A DNA stretch of 64,000 nt, taken from Tetrapisispora phaffii CBS 4417 (taxonomy: Eukaryota; Ascomycota; Saccharomycetes; Saccharomycetales; Saccharomycetaceae). Of this stretch, positions 22,286 to 34,296 are shown piece after piece. Each line of letters starts with the position of its first letter. Position 1 is the first letter of the stretch. The position numbers were made by a program, and so were the translations under genes. Under the pieces are notes generated by a model. That model ran no database searches. It was not told where the DNA came from and was given only the letters and a program-made list of their open reading frames with translations. The stretch covers positions 558,001 to 622,000 of the forward strand of contig NC_016525.1 of the NCBI RefSeq assembly GCF_000236905.1, given 5' to 3'.

Positions 22286-25200
22286 ACTCTTTTAAAAATA
22301 TAGTTAATAATAGATAATGGGAATGGGAAATGCAACGTTAAATTTAATCGGTTGTGAAGTTAGTACGGCGTCTTATTATTGTTGCCCTTTTTTTATGGAG
22401 GCGTGTACGGTTGCTTGCTTAACTTTTAATTTAGTTACTGCGTGCGATTATATTTATTGTTAAAGTTATTAATATTATATTTGGTTGCTGTTGTTTTTTT
22501 TTGATTAAGTGTGTTTTTTTTGTGTGTGCAGGATAGAAAGGCGTGGGGGTGAGTAATTGAATGTACCGAACTGTTCTTTATTAATTAGTAATTTTTTTTT
22601 TATTGGAATACACCAAACTAATAATATGTAATAATAATAATAATAGAATTTTTAATAAAAAAAATAAAAAACAAAAAGAGACTAATATATATATTTATAT
22701 ATATATATATATATGTTTGTATATATGCAAATGTTCAATATATTATTATTTGATTCTGAGTTTTAGATAAGAATTTAACAATAAAATATTTCTAATCAAA
22801 TTAATTCAAAAGAAGTCTTATAAATGACTAAAATATAATTAATTAGAAAAAAAAAATAATTGCATTTATATATTAATTTATTTATTTATTTAATGAATTA
22901 TATTAATATGATTAAGTCGCGATGATATGATAATTATAGAGAAACCAACGTACAAATCAATAAACTTAATCATGCATCGCATCCACAAATTTAAAGCTAT
23001 CAATCATGTTATTCTCATAGTTTGTTGTGTATTTTACAAAAAAGAAAAACAAAACAAAACAAAAAATGTTGGGAAGGTAATTTTAAAACAAAAAGTATTG
23101 ACAAATTGGCGTACAAAAACAAGTTATATATAGAGAGATAATAATATCAAGAATATTATCTCTATCCAACTCCCCTTTTCCTATTTAGTAATATTTCCTT
23201 GAATGCTTATCTTTCAGTTGCTGTGTCTACGTATTTTTCATATTCTTTGAAGTACAACAAACACTTCTGAAAAAAAGTTGCTGTATTTATTGAGCCGCTT
23301 CAGTTCCTATTTTAATGTGAGTATGTATAATGTTTTCTTTAACAGACAAATACATGCACACATCCCTTACTCTGGGGTGTTTTGTTGCTGCATGTATATG
23401 ACGAATATCTGTGGGATGGGTGACATTGTCGTAGAGATCACGGAGGATAAGTATTGGGGTGACCGACCCAGGTTCATCAAGACACAACAACAACAAGAGA
23501 AAATGCGTAGTAACGCAAAAAAAACAAAAAAAAGAAAAGGAAACACCCGCACATAAAAAAGAACTCATCATGTGGTTTGGGCGTACAACCCAATGAGTCT
23601 CCTGATGCCCTTGTCCATCACAGGAAAGGAAACTGTGGAGATGGGTGAAACATGTTGGTACGTGATAAAACCAATCTATGGTTCTTTCTATTTGATTTCT
23701 CTAAAAATGAACATATTTTATAAATATTTGTTCGTAAATACTGGTATAAACCATTTCTACAACAAATTAAGTTTCATATCTAGGAGACACCTTAACAATT
23801 GTAAATCTACTGTGTATGAATTTTAAGATGTGGGTGGATGAAACAGTTTATAGACCGGTCAGACTAAATAAATTGTTTAGATTGTCTATCTGTTTGGAGA
23901 CGTTTGTACACAACTCGTTAGAAATGTGGCAGGATTGTATGGGGTCTGAATTCCAACATTTTCACAATAAGAAAAGGCAAACATGACCATGCTGTGTTAC
24001 TCTCAGATGATATACAATGGGATGTAATTGATTGTTTTATCGGTTGTTATCGGTTTCAAGGTAGGTTGGTAGTAAAAAAGAAAACATGAGTTGAAAGATA
24101 GGTAATAAACTTGAAATATGATTGATTATGCGCACCAACGATGTGGTAGAGTGAATGCATTGGTACCGTTTTGTTTTTGTGTGAATGAAGTCAATTGTTC
24201 TTCAATTACACTCATCTTTGTTGCCTACTAGATTCCGGCAGGAAAAAAATCCACATTCTGTAAACCATAGGACTTTCGGCTTGGTGACTTTTCACATATC
24301 TCACCGTTACAATCAATCTGCCTAGTGTCTGCTTCTTTTCTTTTTTTTACTCCATTTGGTGGTTGCCATTTTTTTTTGTTGTATGAAAGATTGGGAGCGT
24401 AAAGTACGTGTGTAGCGGTAATTGTGCAGGAAAAAGAAACAAAAAAAGAAACAGCTCAATGACTCCATTGTTGTGGGGTATAGAGATCGTACTACGATGA
24501 TGATATATTCAACATTTCAATCTACTTGTTTCTCGAAAATAATATGTCCCTCCCTTTTGGAGACCGTATCAAAGAAGAAATTTTATGACAGTAACTAATA
24601 ATGTTGGGCTATTACATATCTGGTTTTGTGTATTGCTAAGTTCAACAAAATATTTAATGAATTATATCATAACTGTATAAATATATTGTGTTCAACAAAT
24701 TTAAAAATTGGGGTAGACAGTAAATCTCCGATGATCGCAGATCCGATGGTTAAAGGCAATAGGAAAGGCAAATAAGAAACGAAACAAAATATATCAAATT
24801 GCCCCACTTTGTGAAACTCGATCTCCAAATGCATGTCTGGAAATAAAACATCCGCTATGATAGCTCTTATTTTATGGCCAGATGCCTAATTGAGAAAACA
24901 ACGGCTTATAGTTCATTTAACAAAGCATCATAACCACCGTAGTAATGACTAATTTATCCCTACGCAGACGTTATGTACTCCTTCCTCCCAGACTTCTCTC
25001 GTAAACTCAAGTAATTCCGGACTGAAAAATACGGCATTCTGGTACAATGACTCACTAACAGATCTACGCAGAAACTTGTTAACAAGGAGACAAAGGCGTT
25101 GGAGTAATTCCTGCAGCGAAAAAAAATGCATGTTTGAAAAAGATAAACCTAGGACGACGCAGCGCATATTCGAAAAAATAAAAAAGGCCATCTGGTGTTG

Positions 25201-25510
25201 CGTTCTTTCTTTTTTTGGCCCTTGTCTTCGGAACAAGCTCCTGGTATCTATCCGAAAGTTGTTCCGGAAACCAGGAAAAGAGTATTTTTGTTATCAATTG
25301 ATCACATGATGGAACGAATGTTCGGATTAGTTTCTACGCCATTATGACAAAACAAAAATAAAAACAAAAATAAAATAAATAAATAAATAATGTATCAGTT
25401 GAATTACTAAATAGAATATATCTCCTAAAACATACACCGTATAACTTTCTCTGTAAATGTTTGATATTATTTTTTAATCACTACCGAAGTGCCTACATTC
25501 GCGGGCACAT
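22286..25510. other. Long intergenic region: upstream of PIG1/GAC1, 3' of YLR278C-type gene
   Basis: About 3.2 kb. The first 600 bases upstream of the PIG1/GAC1 ATG are rich in A/T homopolymers and a (TA)n run (about 22685-22715), as in a promoter with poly(dA:dT) tracts. From about 23380 on the sequence is less AT-rich in patches (23380-23650, 25080-25310) and contains several short chance ORFs. I recognise no gene or RNA. Confidence 0.4.
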
Positions 25511-28500
25511 CTATGTCAAAAATCCGTAATCGTAATTGACTGTCCAAAATTCTTCAACAGGAGCTAACGTGTTAGAATTCCAGTTTGATTTATGAACTGT
25601 ATTGCTTTCCACTTTAACATCGACGGCGTTGTTCCTAGCAGTATTATTTAAATTATCTCCCATAGCTGGTTGAATAATTTGGTTTTCTAGAATGCCATTG
25701 TTATTGGCATTATCATTATTGCTGATATTACTCGAGTTTAGTGATACAGCCATAGGGTTTGAAACAGGTCCTTGGGATTCTAAACCTGTATTAAAGATTT
25801 GATCTTTCTCTGTTTTACTTCTCTCTTTCGATAGAGCAAGATTCTCGTCATAAGAAACCTTTTCTTTGTTGATTACATTAATGACGGAATTACTAGTCCA
25901 GGTGGAAATATTATTTATCATATCATGTGTACCACTCTTGAATAATATATCACCAGAGGTTAAAATATTATCAGTTATAGCAATTGGAGTCAATGCTTGG
26001 CCAACCTTCCTAGATGAATATAGGTTGCTATTACCTCTAACTTGTGAACCTCCTATGTAAGAGTTTTCCATATTCGGTAGAGCTCCATTTAATTGTGAAT
26101 AATTGATGTTTTTATTATAAGACACTTGAGATGAAATACTGTTGGTTGGACTAGCATGGTTGAATATGCCATTTTGAGAATCCACATTTTGAAAAGAAGC
26201 AGGAGTCGTTTTACCCGAGACAAGTGTAGCTTGATTCAGTTGGTTACTGGGGGTATGGCTGGTGTTACCGCTACCAGCTGCTGCATTTGAAATTAGCATC
26301 GAGTTGTCATTTGAGAACTTTGTATTTATTCCAGGTAAATTTGGCCCACCATTAATGGTATCAATAGTCATACTAGGATGATTTAGAGTCGATAAATAAA
26401 CTTTTAAATTTTCTTGAGCAAATTTTTGCTGTAAAAAGGCTTGTTTTTCAAACTTAGATTGCCAATCAAGGTCAGACTTACCGATTGGCTTCTTGACAAT
26501 AAACTGTTGAGTGTCTTCTCCTATAGAGGAGGTTCTTGTATTTGTGTTAGCTTCAACTCCAGCAGATGCTGCAACTTCTGGCTCAGTGGCAGCAGTCGAA
26601 GTATGATCCAATAAATGAGATAAACCTTTTGGAATTGAATTTTTCTCTAAAACTGTCTGCTTTTTCTTGGATTCTTTCTCAGTTTCAGCATCAACAGGAG
26701 TACCTTCAGCCATGCCAATAAATTCTTCGATATTTCGGCGTCCAAATCGTCTGTCTATAGCAGGCGGTAAACCATTCTTCTTTTGCTTAAAGCTATTGGA
26801 AAAGGATTCATTGTTATCCTCGTCATTGCTGTTGTTCAGTTCGGTAGGTAAGCCAGGCTCAGTTGATTTAGAGATTTTAGTTGATGAAAAATAAATTGAA
26901 TTAGATCCAATATTCTCAATCCTCTTGGTTTGTCCGTTTTCGTCATTTGCTAATAAAACACTATGATCACCTGAAGATATATATATTAATTCAGAAGAAT
27001 CAGGACCACAACGTTCAATTAAATTACCAATAGTTGCGTTCATCAATTGATCAAAAGTATCTCTAAATGTTCTTGCAAATATTGACCGCTCTGTCATTAC
27101 GTAAAGGGATATTGAACAAGCACGAAGATCATCCATAATAGAGAATAAGCTCGCGCTTACTAAAGGTCTTGTATGTTTTGAGCCATCACCTAACATTCTT
27201 CTTCTTTCATCATCAAGGTTTCTTGCTAACCACATACAATAAATTAAAGTAACACCAGCCACAAATACAGTGTGAACAGCTGGTGTTGAATGGCCGTAGA
27301 CTGTCTTTTGATGGAAAATCTTGTATAGCTGACAAATTTGGCCAGCAGCTGCTTGACACTCTCTAAACAGCCTATCTTCGGGTTTCAATATTTCCAGATA
27401 AGGTTGGGTTAGAAGTCTTACTGATCTATAATAATACAATTTAAGAGTTTCGTTTTCAAAGTTTCTAACGTCATCTCTTGAGCAACTTGCTCTCCATAGT
27501 TCTAAATCATGGAAATATTTTTTAACTAAAGGCAATTGTTTAGACAAATCTTCTTTTGATAAATTGCTTTGGGGTATTATTTTAAGATGTTCAACGAATC
27601 TCGATTCCAATCTTTTCAAAATTAATGTTTGATTGATAAAATGAACACCGTTGGATTTGCCCGTTGCCGAAGATACAGAACTAGTATTAAATGTCTCCTC
27701 ATCGAATAATGGTAGATCAATTTCTCTTTCAGAAATTGTAAAAGGACAACCAACGGCGACACAAATCATTCTCTCTAACAAATAAACACACCAAAATAAA
27801 CGAAATTTTTCCTTGATAAGTTGGTCGCCAGGGTGCATTTTATTGAGTTCTAGTTTTCTTGAAAGATCCATAACATCTTTGATAATTTGGTATAGAATCA
27901 TAGAATCCCGATCTGTTCTAATTAAATATAAAATCAAAAGCGTTAAAAGCTCTATTTTTTGGACGTCACCTAAAATATCAGAACATCTTGTGACATGCCT
28001 TAATGCAGCAGAGAAATAACGCCCCGGTGGTAAACCTTTATATTTGCCGGTAGTCATGTGAAGACATGCACTGATACTAAATATTAGCCACATTCTTGCG
28101 CAACAGAAGTGAAATTTGTCTTCGGGAATGGAATAGATGTCATTGTTAATGTAAGACTCATGGAATTGATAAATTTCATTTTCATCTAACAATGGGTATT
28201 TGAATTGTAAACGAGTGAAGAATATGTCTAAAAAAGATCTTGATAATTTTTCATCAAAATCAAATGCAGGATCGTATAGATAAAATTCCTTTAAATTGTA
28301 CTTGGAGAAAAAACATTTAGAAAAATTGATGGGTTCAGTTGGAATTTTGGGTTTGCTGTATTGATGGCTATTTACATGAAAATTATTGGAAAACTGAGAT
28401 TGCATTGAATATGGATTAGGGACTTCTGAATGAGTGCTAAAGTTTGTGTGATCTGAACCCATGGATCTTTGGTAACCATTCTCTAAATTTCTAGAGTTTG

Positions 28501-29299
28501 CTTTCATTAAAGGTGTAAATTTTGGTTGTGATTGATGCGGAAGTGGTGGAAGCATTCCCATATTGTTTGTTAATGGTGATGATGCATGCATATTGTTTAT
28601 AGTGGATGGATAACCGGTATTGAGTGTTGGTGATCTTTTACCTAAGATGTTTACTTGATTGTTACCATCATTAGGACTATTCATTGATTTGGTATTTCTG
28701 TCTATCAAATGTCGTATAATCGGTTCTAAATCGCCAATATCACCTAACAAATTTGAAATCTTTTTATACTGGGCTAACTTTTTATTGTAAGAAGCACTAG
28801 TCGGTGGTATATCTATTAATTTTTCTAGATATTTTAATTTCTTTTCCAAAAAGATAGTATACTCATCTTTATCCTTATCGGGTTTTTTATCTGACTTTGG
28901 TTTACTGATGATTCCTTTCTCCGATACGTCAGGGGACACAATAGATCCTTTTTTCTTTCCTTTTGTTTTCTTCTTATGCAGTATTTCATTACTGCGTTTA
29001 GTTTTCATAACAACAATATTATTTGTTTCTAGAGAATTCTCAGCATTGGATGTACGATTGTTATTATTGGCATTTATGTATCTTTCTGGTTGAACACATT
29101 TCACACCGGCTTTTAAACAAGAAGTGCAACTCGGTAAGTTATGATCACATTTCTGTTTCCTTCTTCTACATAATAAACATGATTTCGAACGACCTTTCTT
29201 ATCGACTAAAAGAACTTCAACTTTATCTCCTGCTAATTCTAATTCTCTTTGAAAACGTTCGATATTTTCTTTTGTAACTTCTTTTTTTGGACGAGCCAT
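25511..29299 (-). CDS. Large Zn2Cys6 transcription factor, YLR278C-like
   Basis: A 1262-residue nuclear regulator (S. cerevisiae YLR278C is about 1340). The N-terminus MARPKKEVTKENIERFQREL resembles an AT-hook-like start. The binuclear zinc cluster follows at Cys41, 44, 51, 58, 61 and 68 (CLLCRRRKQKCDHNLPSC), with spacing x2, x6, x6, x2, x6. A Lys-rich nuclear-localisation stretch (about 100-150) and a fungal transcription-factor middle-homology domain (about 330-760, with ARMWLIFSISACLHMTTGKY and FRLFWCVYLLERMICVAVGC) come next. The last 450 residues are Asn/Ser-rich and likely disordered or activating. Synteny with YCS4/PIG1 on one side and RSO55/YLR283W on the other supports YLR278C. The function of that gene is poorly defined. 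The upstream region is unusually long (2.7 kb). Confidence 0.88.
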   Translation of the reverse strand: MARPKKEVTKENIERFQRELELAGDKVEVLLVDKKGRSKSCLLCRRRKQKCDHNLPSCTSCLKAGVKCVQPERYINANNNNRTSNAENSLETNNIVVMKTKRSNEILHKKKTKGKKKGSIVSPDVSEKGIISKPKSDKKPDKDKDEYTIFLEKKLKYLEKLIDIPPTSASYNKKLAQYKKISNLLGDIGDLEPIIRHLIDRNTKSMNSPNDGNNQVNILGKRSPTLNTGYPSTINNMHASSPLTNNMGMLPPLPHQSQPKFTPLMKANSRNLENGYQRSMGSDHTNFSTHSEVPNPYSMQSQFSNNFHVNSHQYSKPKIPTEPINFSKCFFSKYNLKEFYLYDPAFDFDEKLSRSFLDIFFTRLQFKYPLLDENEIYQFHESYINNDIYSIPEDKFHFCCARMWLIFSISACLHMTTGKYKGLPPGRYFSAALRHVTRCSDILGDVQKIELLTLLILYLIRTDRDSMILYQIIKDVMDLSRKLELNKMHPGDQLIKEKFRLFWCVYLLERMICVAVGCPFTISEREIDLPLFDEETFNTSSVSSATGKSNGVHFINQTLILKRLESRFVEHLKIIPQSNLSKEDLSKQLPLVKKYFHDLELWRASCSRDDVRNFENETLKLYYYRSVRLLTQPYLEILKPEDRLFRECQAAAGQICQLYKIFHQKTVYGHSTPAVHTVFVAGVTLIYCMWLARNLDDERRRMLGDGSKHTRPLVSASLFSIMDDLRACSISLYVMTERSIFARTFRDTFDQLMNATIGNLIERCGPDSSELIYISSGDHSVLLANDENGQTKRIENIGSNSIYFSSTKISKSTEPGLPTELNNSNDEDNNESFSNSFKQKKNGLPPAIDRRFGRRNIEEFIGMAEGTPVDAETEKESKKKQTVLEKNSIPKGLSHLLDHTSTAATEPEVAASAGVEANTNTRTSSIGEDTQQFIVKKPIGKSDLDWQSKFEKQAFLQQKFAQENLKVYLSTLNHPSMTIDTINGGPNLPGINTKFSNDNSMLISNAAAGSGNTSHTPSNQLNQATLVSGKTTPASFQNVDSQNGIFNHASPTNSISSQVSYNKNINYSQLNGALPNMENSYIGGSQVRGNSNLYSSRKVGQALTPIAITDNILTSGDILFKSGTHDMINNISTWTSNSVINVINKEKVSYDENLALSKERSKTEKDQIFNTGLESQGPVSNPMAVSLNSSNISNNDNANNNGILENQIIQPAMGDNLNNTARNNAVDVKVESNTVHKSNWNSNTLAPVEEFWTVNYDYGFLT

Positions 29300-32051
29300 T
29301 GATGGCCACGGTACTTGATTTGACTAAATTCTATAGTTTTATAATATGTAACTAATATTCTGTGAAGCGATTTATCTCTATTCTTCTTGCACGCAATTGT
29401 GTAATAATATTGGGTATATAAAAAAGTAACCGGAATTCAGTAACAAAGGCAACAATTTAGATCTTAAAAATAGTTATTTAAAAACAGAAACAATTATATG
29501 AAGTCTCTTGATAGTATTGTCTTTAGAATATAAAAATCAGATGAAAGAACTTGGGTATGGTATATTGTTTCGAGAGAGAGAATATCGAATGTACTTTGTT
29601 TCGATTATTGGCAAGTATGTTTATATAGCATTAAAATACGAGAGATGGAAAATAACGAGGAGATTGTTATTTGAAACGGGAATTGGGAGATATATATACA
29701 TATACATATATATGAATATTTTCAACTACTGCAAACGTGAAAGCTAAGAGTTAAGTCAAGACGCAAAAGAACTTGAATGAAATAAGTAAATGGATGGGAA
29801 CAAAAAAGATTTGAAAGATTATGTGCTCGAATTGGTGTGGTGTCATGTTGTGCACTGCGAGATCTGTGAATCTAGCAGGTATAATAAAGTCGGAAAAGTA
29901 CTTTTGATTTCCACTTAATTTGCAATGAGTTCGAATCTAAGAGTCTCCAATGGAAAGTTGCAGTGAAATTATGGAGTTCAATTGAGATCAAAGGATGTTA
30001 CAACGGCTAAACCGAAAGCATAATAAAAAAATTTTTCGAAGCTAATTAAATAAAAGATATATTATATAGAGAATCGAGCATCTCTCTTGTGAATAAAATT
30101 ACACAGGGTATGTAAATTTATCATCAATACAAATAAGTTTATATTTGCTTACAAATACAGAGAAGAATTGTCGTAGAAATAAAATTTCAGAAAACTGGAA
30201 AACTGGAAAATTGAATTTTTCGAAAAGTAAAAAAATGGAAATTGAAACTTACTGTAAATTGCCTGTAGAAGAAGTACGAAAACACAATTTTTGAATCAAA
30301 AAAGTAATTCAGTTATTGCAATATTGAAGCTACGGAAATTGTTATTATTTGTAATGAATTTTGTGTGGTATACTACTTCCTATTGATTTGAATCTATGAC
30401 TACCAAAAATATGGGAATTAAATATTGAAAATTAGTAGGCAGTAACTATAGTTTAAGAGACAGTGTAATGAGATGCGCAGGAGCAAACGAAGCAGAGTGC
30501 TATGTCTCTTCACAGATTTTATAATATTATCGTAATTTTTTTGTTTTTGCAAAAAGAAAAAAATAAAAGAGTACAACAAGAGTAGCAGAAACACGATCTG
30601 AATATGGTGTCAATATAGTATGTAGTTACCGTGTTGTTTATCTGCTCATTAACACCGGTAGTAGTTGAAATGAGGTTTTGAACTCTTGCTTAAGAAGTGT
30701 CCCAATTCAGTTTAATTTTATGATGGTTGATACAGATATTGCAATCTCTCCAATAGTAAATGTTATCAGCAAGAAAATGCAAATGGTTTGGGGGGCACAT
30801 GCCAAACGATACTATGCCATAGCACAGACTGCAGGTTGTGTTGTTCTGTCGTTACCTAGTATCCATAAAATCAGTCAGTGACAACCTGAAACAAAGTGAA
30901 GATAATCTTCAAAGTTTGATGAAGTGTTTGTTTTTTTTGCTCTTCACACCATGTTTTGTCGATGCTAGCATATCACTAGCAAGCTGTTTTGAAAAGAATA
31001 ACTTATTCACTTATAAATACATATTCGACTAAAATAAAACATTCGTAGTGACCGGGACAGAAGAAAACACTCGTACAATCGGGGCGATATTTTCACCCGT
31101 CAAGATGTCTCAATTGAGAAAAAATCATCGTAAAAAGAAAAGACTAATTTGAAAAAAAATCACAAAAACACAAAAATGAAAAAATGAAAAAATGAAAAAA
31201 ACAAGGAATCTCTTGCCTTTCATCTCTCTCGCTCTCTGTCGCCCCCCGTGCCAAACCAAAATAGATTGTTTGGTGCAAATAGTTGTGTTGTTCTATTCGC
31301 ATTGTTGTTCCTTTGTTGTTTTTTCCAAAATTGTGTAATGTTAATTTGTTTGTCTGGTTGTGGTTTTGAAACCACGCCGCAGGAAGAAGAAACCGTACCC
31401 AGGTCGTCCGTTCCGCGCAATCCACAACGTATGCAGTGCGTGAATTAAGGATCCTTCTGTTTTCATCGAGTGATTTAAAAGAGAAATGCTCGTATTCAGT
31501 AATATTAGGGCCATGGAGATCTGAGAATTTATGAACTTCGGTAATAAAATGTGCTCTTTCCTAAAGTAGATATATTGTTTCTCTCGAATTCACGTGAACT
31601 TCTCCTTTCAACTTCTTCTCCATTTTTTAGATTACTCTATATGTAAATTCATCAAGACATCGAAAATTTATTGTTGTGAAAATCAACTTTAGGTTGTAGG
31701 ATGCAGTCAACGAGACTATGTTCCATTGCCTGCTCTGGTTATTGTATTTTAATGAACAGAGTTCTCCTTTCCTCAATATTGTGAAATGCATACTGAAACG
31801 CTGATACATAGAATACCAGAGAAGGAAAAGGGTTTGTCAATGAGTTTTTATTGAACTCCACTATGTTTAGGTCAAGTGAATTCCAGAATTTTAAAGTTCT
31901 GGATTATAGATACGTGTATTTGTTTCATGCTTATATATGTATATGTGTCGTGCCACTGTTTGGTCTCTTTGTTATTAAGGTGAAACTTTATATAATATCT
32001 TAGTTTTAGCAAATGTGTTGGCGGATAAGAATATGTACATATACGTAGGTG
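29300..32051. other. Long intergenic region upstream of the YLR278C-type gene
   Basis: About 2.75 kb. The first 700 bases are AT-rich and promoter-like. A GC-richer patch near 31220-31440 contains a CT/GA-rich run (CTCTCTCGCTCTCTGTCGCC at 31224-31243) and a short stretch rich in CG dinucleotides. Short overlapping ORFs there are a consequence of composition. No gene or known RNA recognised. Confidence 0.4.
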
Positions 32052-32879
32052 CTATAACTTGTGCTTTCGTTCCTTATTCTTCATCTGTTGAAATCTCTTG
32101 AACGGCTCTCCCTCCAGCCAAAATGGTAATGTTGCACTGGTTTCCAGGGCTTGTGATTTGGTTAAATTCTGTTTATATGTACTTTCATGAAAAATCATTT
32201 TTTTCATTCCTAAAATGCTTGGGCCGTAAAGCTTCTTAGATTTATCTTTTAAATCTAAGATGACTTGCTTATTGTAAACATCAGTATTATCTAAATTATA
32301 ATTTTTAACAATAATATTTTTTTCAATTAGTTCTTTGTTTGAAACCGGTGAACTAAATATTAAATGTTCCATCGCCGAATTATAGCCTAACTTTTCAAAA
32401 AGTGTCACGCTTGTTCCTAATTCCGCCACAAAACCTAAATTACTAAATGGAAACAATAAATAACCGTTGTTATCCTTCCCATAAACGATGTCACACAATA
32501 AAACCATGGCTGCGCTTAACCCAATAGCTGGTCCATTCAAGCAACAGATTAGAATTTTTTTATGTTTCAAAAATGCATCTGCGAAAAGCACATTTAACTT
32601 TGCAACCATCCCGAAAGTATCTGTCAATTTCTTGGAACTGCTACGGTCAAGGTTGCTTTGACCATCAAGAACGGATTCAATCTTTCCACCAGCTGAGAAG
32701 AAATTCCCGGTACTTTGAATTATAGTATATATTATGGAAGCATCATTATTGGCGATTTCCAATAACCGGCCAATGTATATGAAATCCTCAAAAGAAATAG
32801 AATTCAAATGTTTCGGGTCGTTTATTTTTATAATAAAACAAGGTCCGTCAACGCTATATCCAATATACTTCGAGTCCAT
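32052..32879 (-). CDS. Peroxisomal enoyl-CoA isomerase-like protein, diverged ECI1/DCI1 paralogue
   Basis: A 275-residue crotonase-fold protein (yeast Eci1 280, Dci1 271), from ATG 32879. It has the N-terminal SVDGPCFIIKINDPKHLNSI block and the KKILICCLNGPAIGLSAAMV segment. The acid residue aligned with the Eci1 catalytic Glu is present at Glu153 but in an altered context (GFVAELGTSVTL rather than GLITEGGT). The oxyanion loop reads FFSAGGKIES. The C-terminus is KHKL, whose last three residues HKL fit a type 1 peroxisomal targeting signal. Role: delta3-delta2-enoyl-CoA isomerisation in oxidation of unsaturated fatty acids, or a diverged DCI1-like function. It lies between the YLR278C-type gene and RSO55. 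A second, more canonical copy is 2.6 kb away at 35509-36327, so a local duplication or a rearranged ohnologue is likely. Confidence 0.85.
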   Translation of the reverse strand: MDSKYIGYSVDGPCFIIKINDPKHLNSISFEDFIYIGRLLEIANNDASIIYTIIQSTGNFFSAGGKIESVLDGQSNLDRSSSKKLTDTFGMVAKLNVLFADAFLKHKKILICCLNGPAIGLSAAMVLLCDIVYGKDNNGYLLFPFSNLGFVAELGTSVTLFEKLGYNSAMEHLIFSSPVSNKELIEKNIIVKNYNLDNTDVYNKQVILDLKDKSKKLYGPSILGMKKMIFHESTYKQNLTKSQALETSATLPFWLEGEPFKRFQQMKNKERKHKL

Positions 32880-33391
32880 TGTTAGTTATAGTGCTATTTA
32901 TTGGTTGCAGATTATTATTACGTATTTCTTGTCTTTAACTGAATTGTCACGGTGTTCAAAAACATATCCTTCTTATTTACAAAAACGTAAGATTACCTAT
33001 ATATATATGCTTGTGATCATTTAAAATAATGGGATGGTCATTTATTTATAAATTGGCAGATTTGTTACCCCATGTTTTTTTAAACGGAGTTAAGGTTTTT
33101 TATGAAAAAATCTGCAAGAGAGAGCGATCAAATGAATATATATACAATTCGACATTGAACTAGCCATATTTGAGATAACATGCCACGCATAAATATGAAA
33201 AGTATCATCGTCCCTAATGAAATGAATAGATTAAAGTATTAAAATGTTATATATGAAACTTCAAATGATAGAAGGCACTTTGAATAATTTAATAATTCTA
33301 CTTTTGCTTGGAATAAAAAAAATGATATGTAATGTATAATTCTTGTGTGTTAACTACTGCATATCACCTTATTATCACTTTGAATGTATAG
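32880..33391. other. Intergenic: isomerase promoter / RSO55 3' flank
   Basis: About 510 non-coding bases. A CGGTGTTCA string at 32951-32959 fits the first half of an oleate response element (CGG-N3-T-N-A) but no CCG half follows at the required 9-12 base spacing, so it is not called. Confidence 0.35.
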
Positions 33392-33898
33392 TTATTGTTG
33401 ATTTATCATTTCTCTTATTAATTTTTCATCTTCTTGAAGTTGTTTTAACCGTTGCTCTTCTCGTTCAATTGCATGCTGAGTATGCTTTTCTCTACTCTTC
33501 TTGCTTTTGGATTTTTTACTTTGTTGATTCCATTGTTGTAACGCTAACTCTCTTTCGGTTTTAATATACCCAACACTATTAGTCTCTTCTTTTCTTTTCA
33601 GTCTATCTAATTCTAAAGCTAATTTTTCTCTGGCAATTTTACGGTTTTGCTCTCTAGATCGTGTCTCCTGGCAAGACACCACCACACCTGTTGGAAGATG
33701 TTTTAATTGTACCTTAGAATTACATTTATTAATTTTTTGTCCTCCTGGTCCTCTCCCTCCATGCATGAACGCTTCCACACATTCATTTTCCATAGAAATT
33801 GTAAACTTGCTTCTTGGCGGTAGTTTGTGTTTTTTAATTAAAAGGACACTAAAACTATGTATAAATCGACTGGTCCTAAGCATTCTTTGGTTAGTCAT
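33392..33898 (-). CDS. RSO55: Mitochondrial peptide-release-factor-like GGQ protein Rso55
   Basis: A 168-residue protein of the ICT1/C12orf65 class. The N-terminus is basic and hydroxylated (MTNQRMLRTSRFIHSFSVLL), fitting a mitochondrial presequence. The catalytic GGQ lies at residues 52-54 within HGGRGPGGQKINK, followed by the family's SKVQLKHLPTGVVVSCQETR and SREQNRKIAREKLA blocks and a strongly basic C-terminal helix. Such proteins hydrolyse peptidyl-tRNA on stalled mitochondrial ribosomes without codon recognition. S. cerevisiae RSO55 is YLR281C (155 residues). It is divergently arranged with the mitochondrial YLR283W-type gene, sharing a 398-base promoter region, as expected from YLR281C-YLR283W order. 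Confidence 0.93.
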   Translation of the reverse strand: MTNQRMLRTSRFIHSFSVLLIKKHKLPPRSKFTISMENECVEAFMHGGRGPGGQKINKCNSKVQLKHLPTGVVVSCQETRSREQNRKIAREKLALELDRLKRKEETNSVGYIKTERELALQQWNQQSKKSKSKKSREKHTQHAIEREEQRLKQLQEDEKLIREMINQQ

Positions 33899-34296
33899 GA
33901 AATATCAGGTTATACACCTGTCCAACGGTAAGTTATATTATATAGGCTCAAATGCTTCGAGAACTTTTGTTAGATACTATACATCTCTCACTTAAAATAT
34001 GTCATTATGCCGTTACCTTTAATTTTGAAAAATATGAGAAACATATCTGATTAAATGAAAATCGATGGATAATAGATTTAAAATGAAGTATAAAAAATAA
34101 TTATTATGACCATTATAATAGTTAGAGTTATTAAGAGTTTGAATTCATGGGTTATTAGTTGAAAGATTTTTAAGCCAACAAAGCATAAAACTAGAAAAAT
34201 CAGTGCAACTACGTGTATGTTTTTACGTATTCAATGTGTATTATATTCAGATTCATCGTTATAACAACTACCAGTTAGAAACCACATATATTTGAT
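33899..34296. other. Divergent promoter between RSO55 and YLR283W-type gene
   Basis: 398 non-coding bases between two genes for mitochondrial proteins transcribed apart. No motif stands out. Confidence 0.4.
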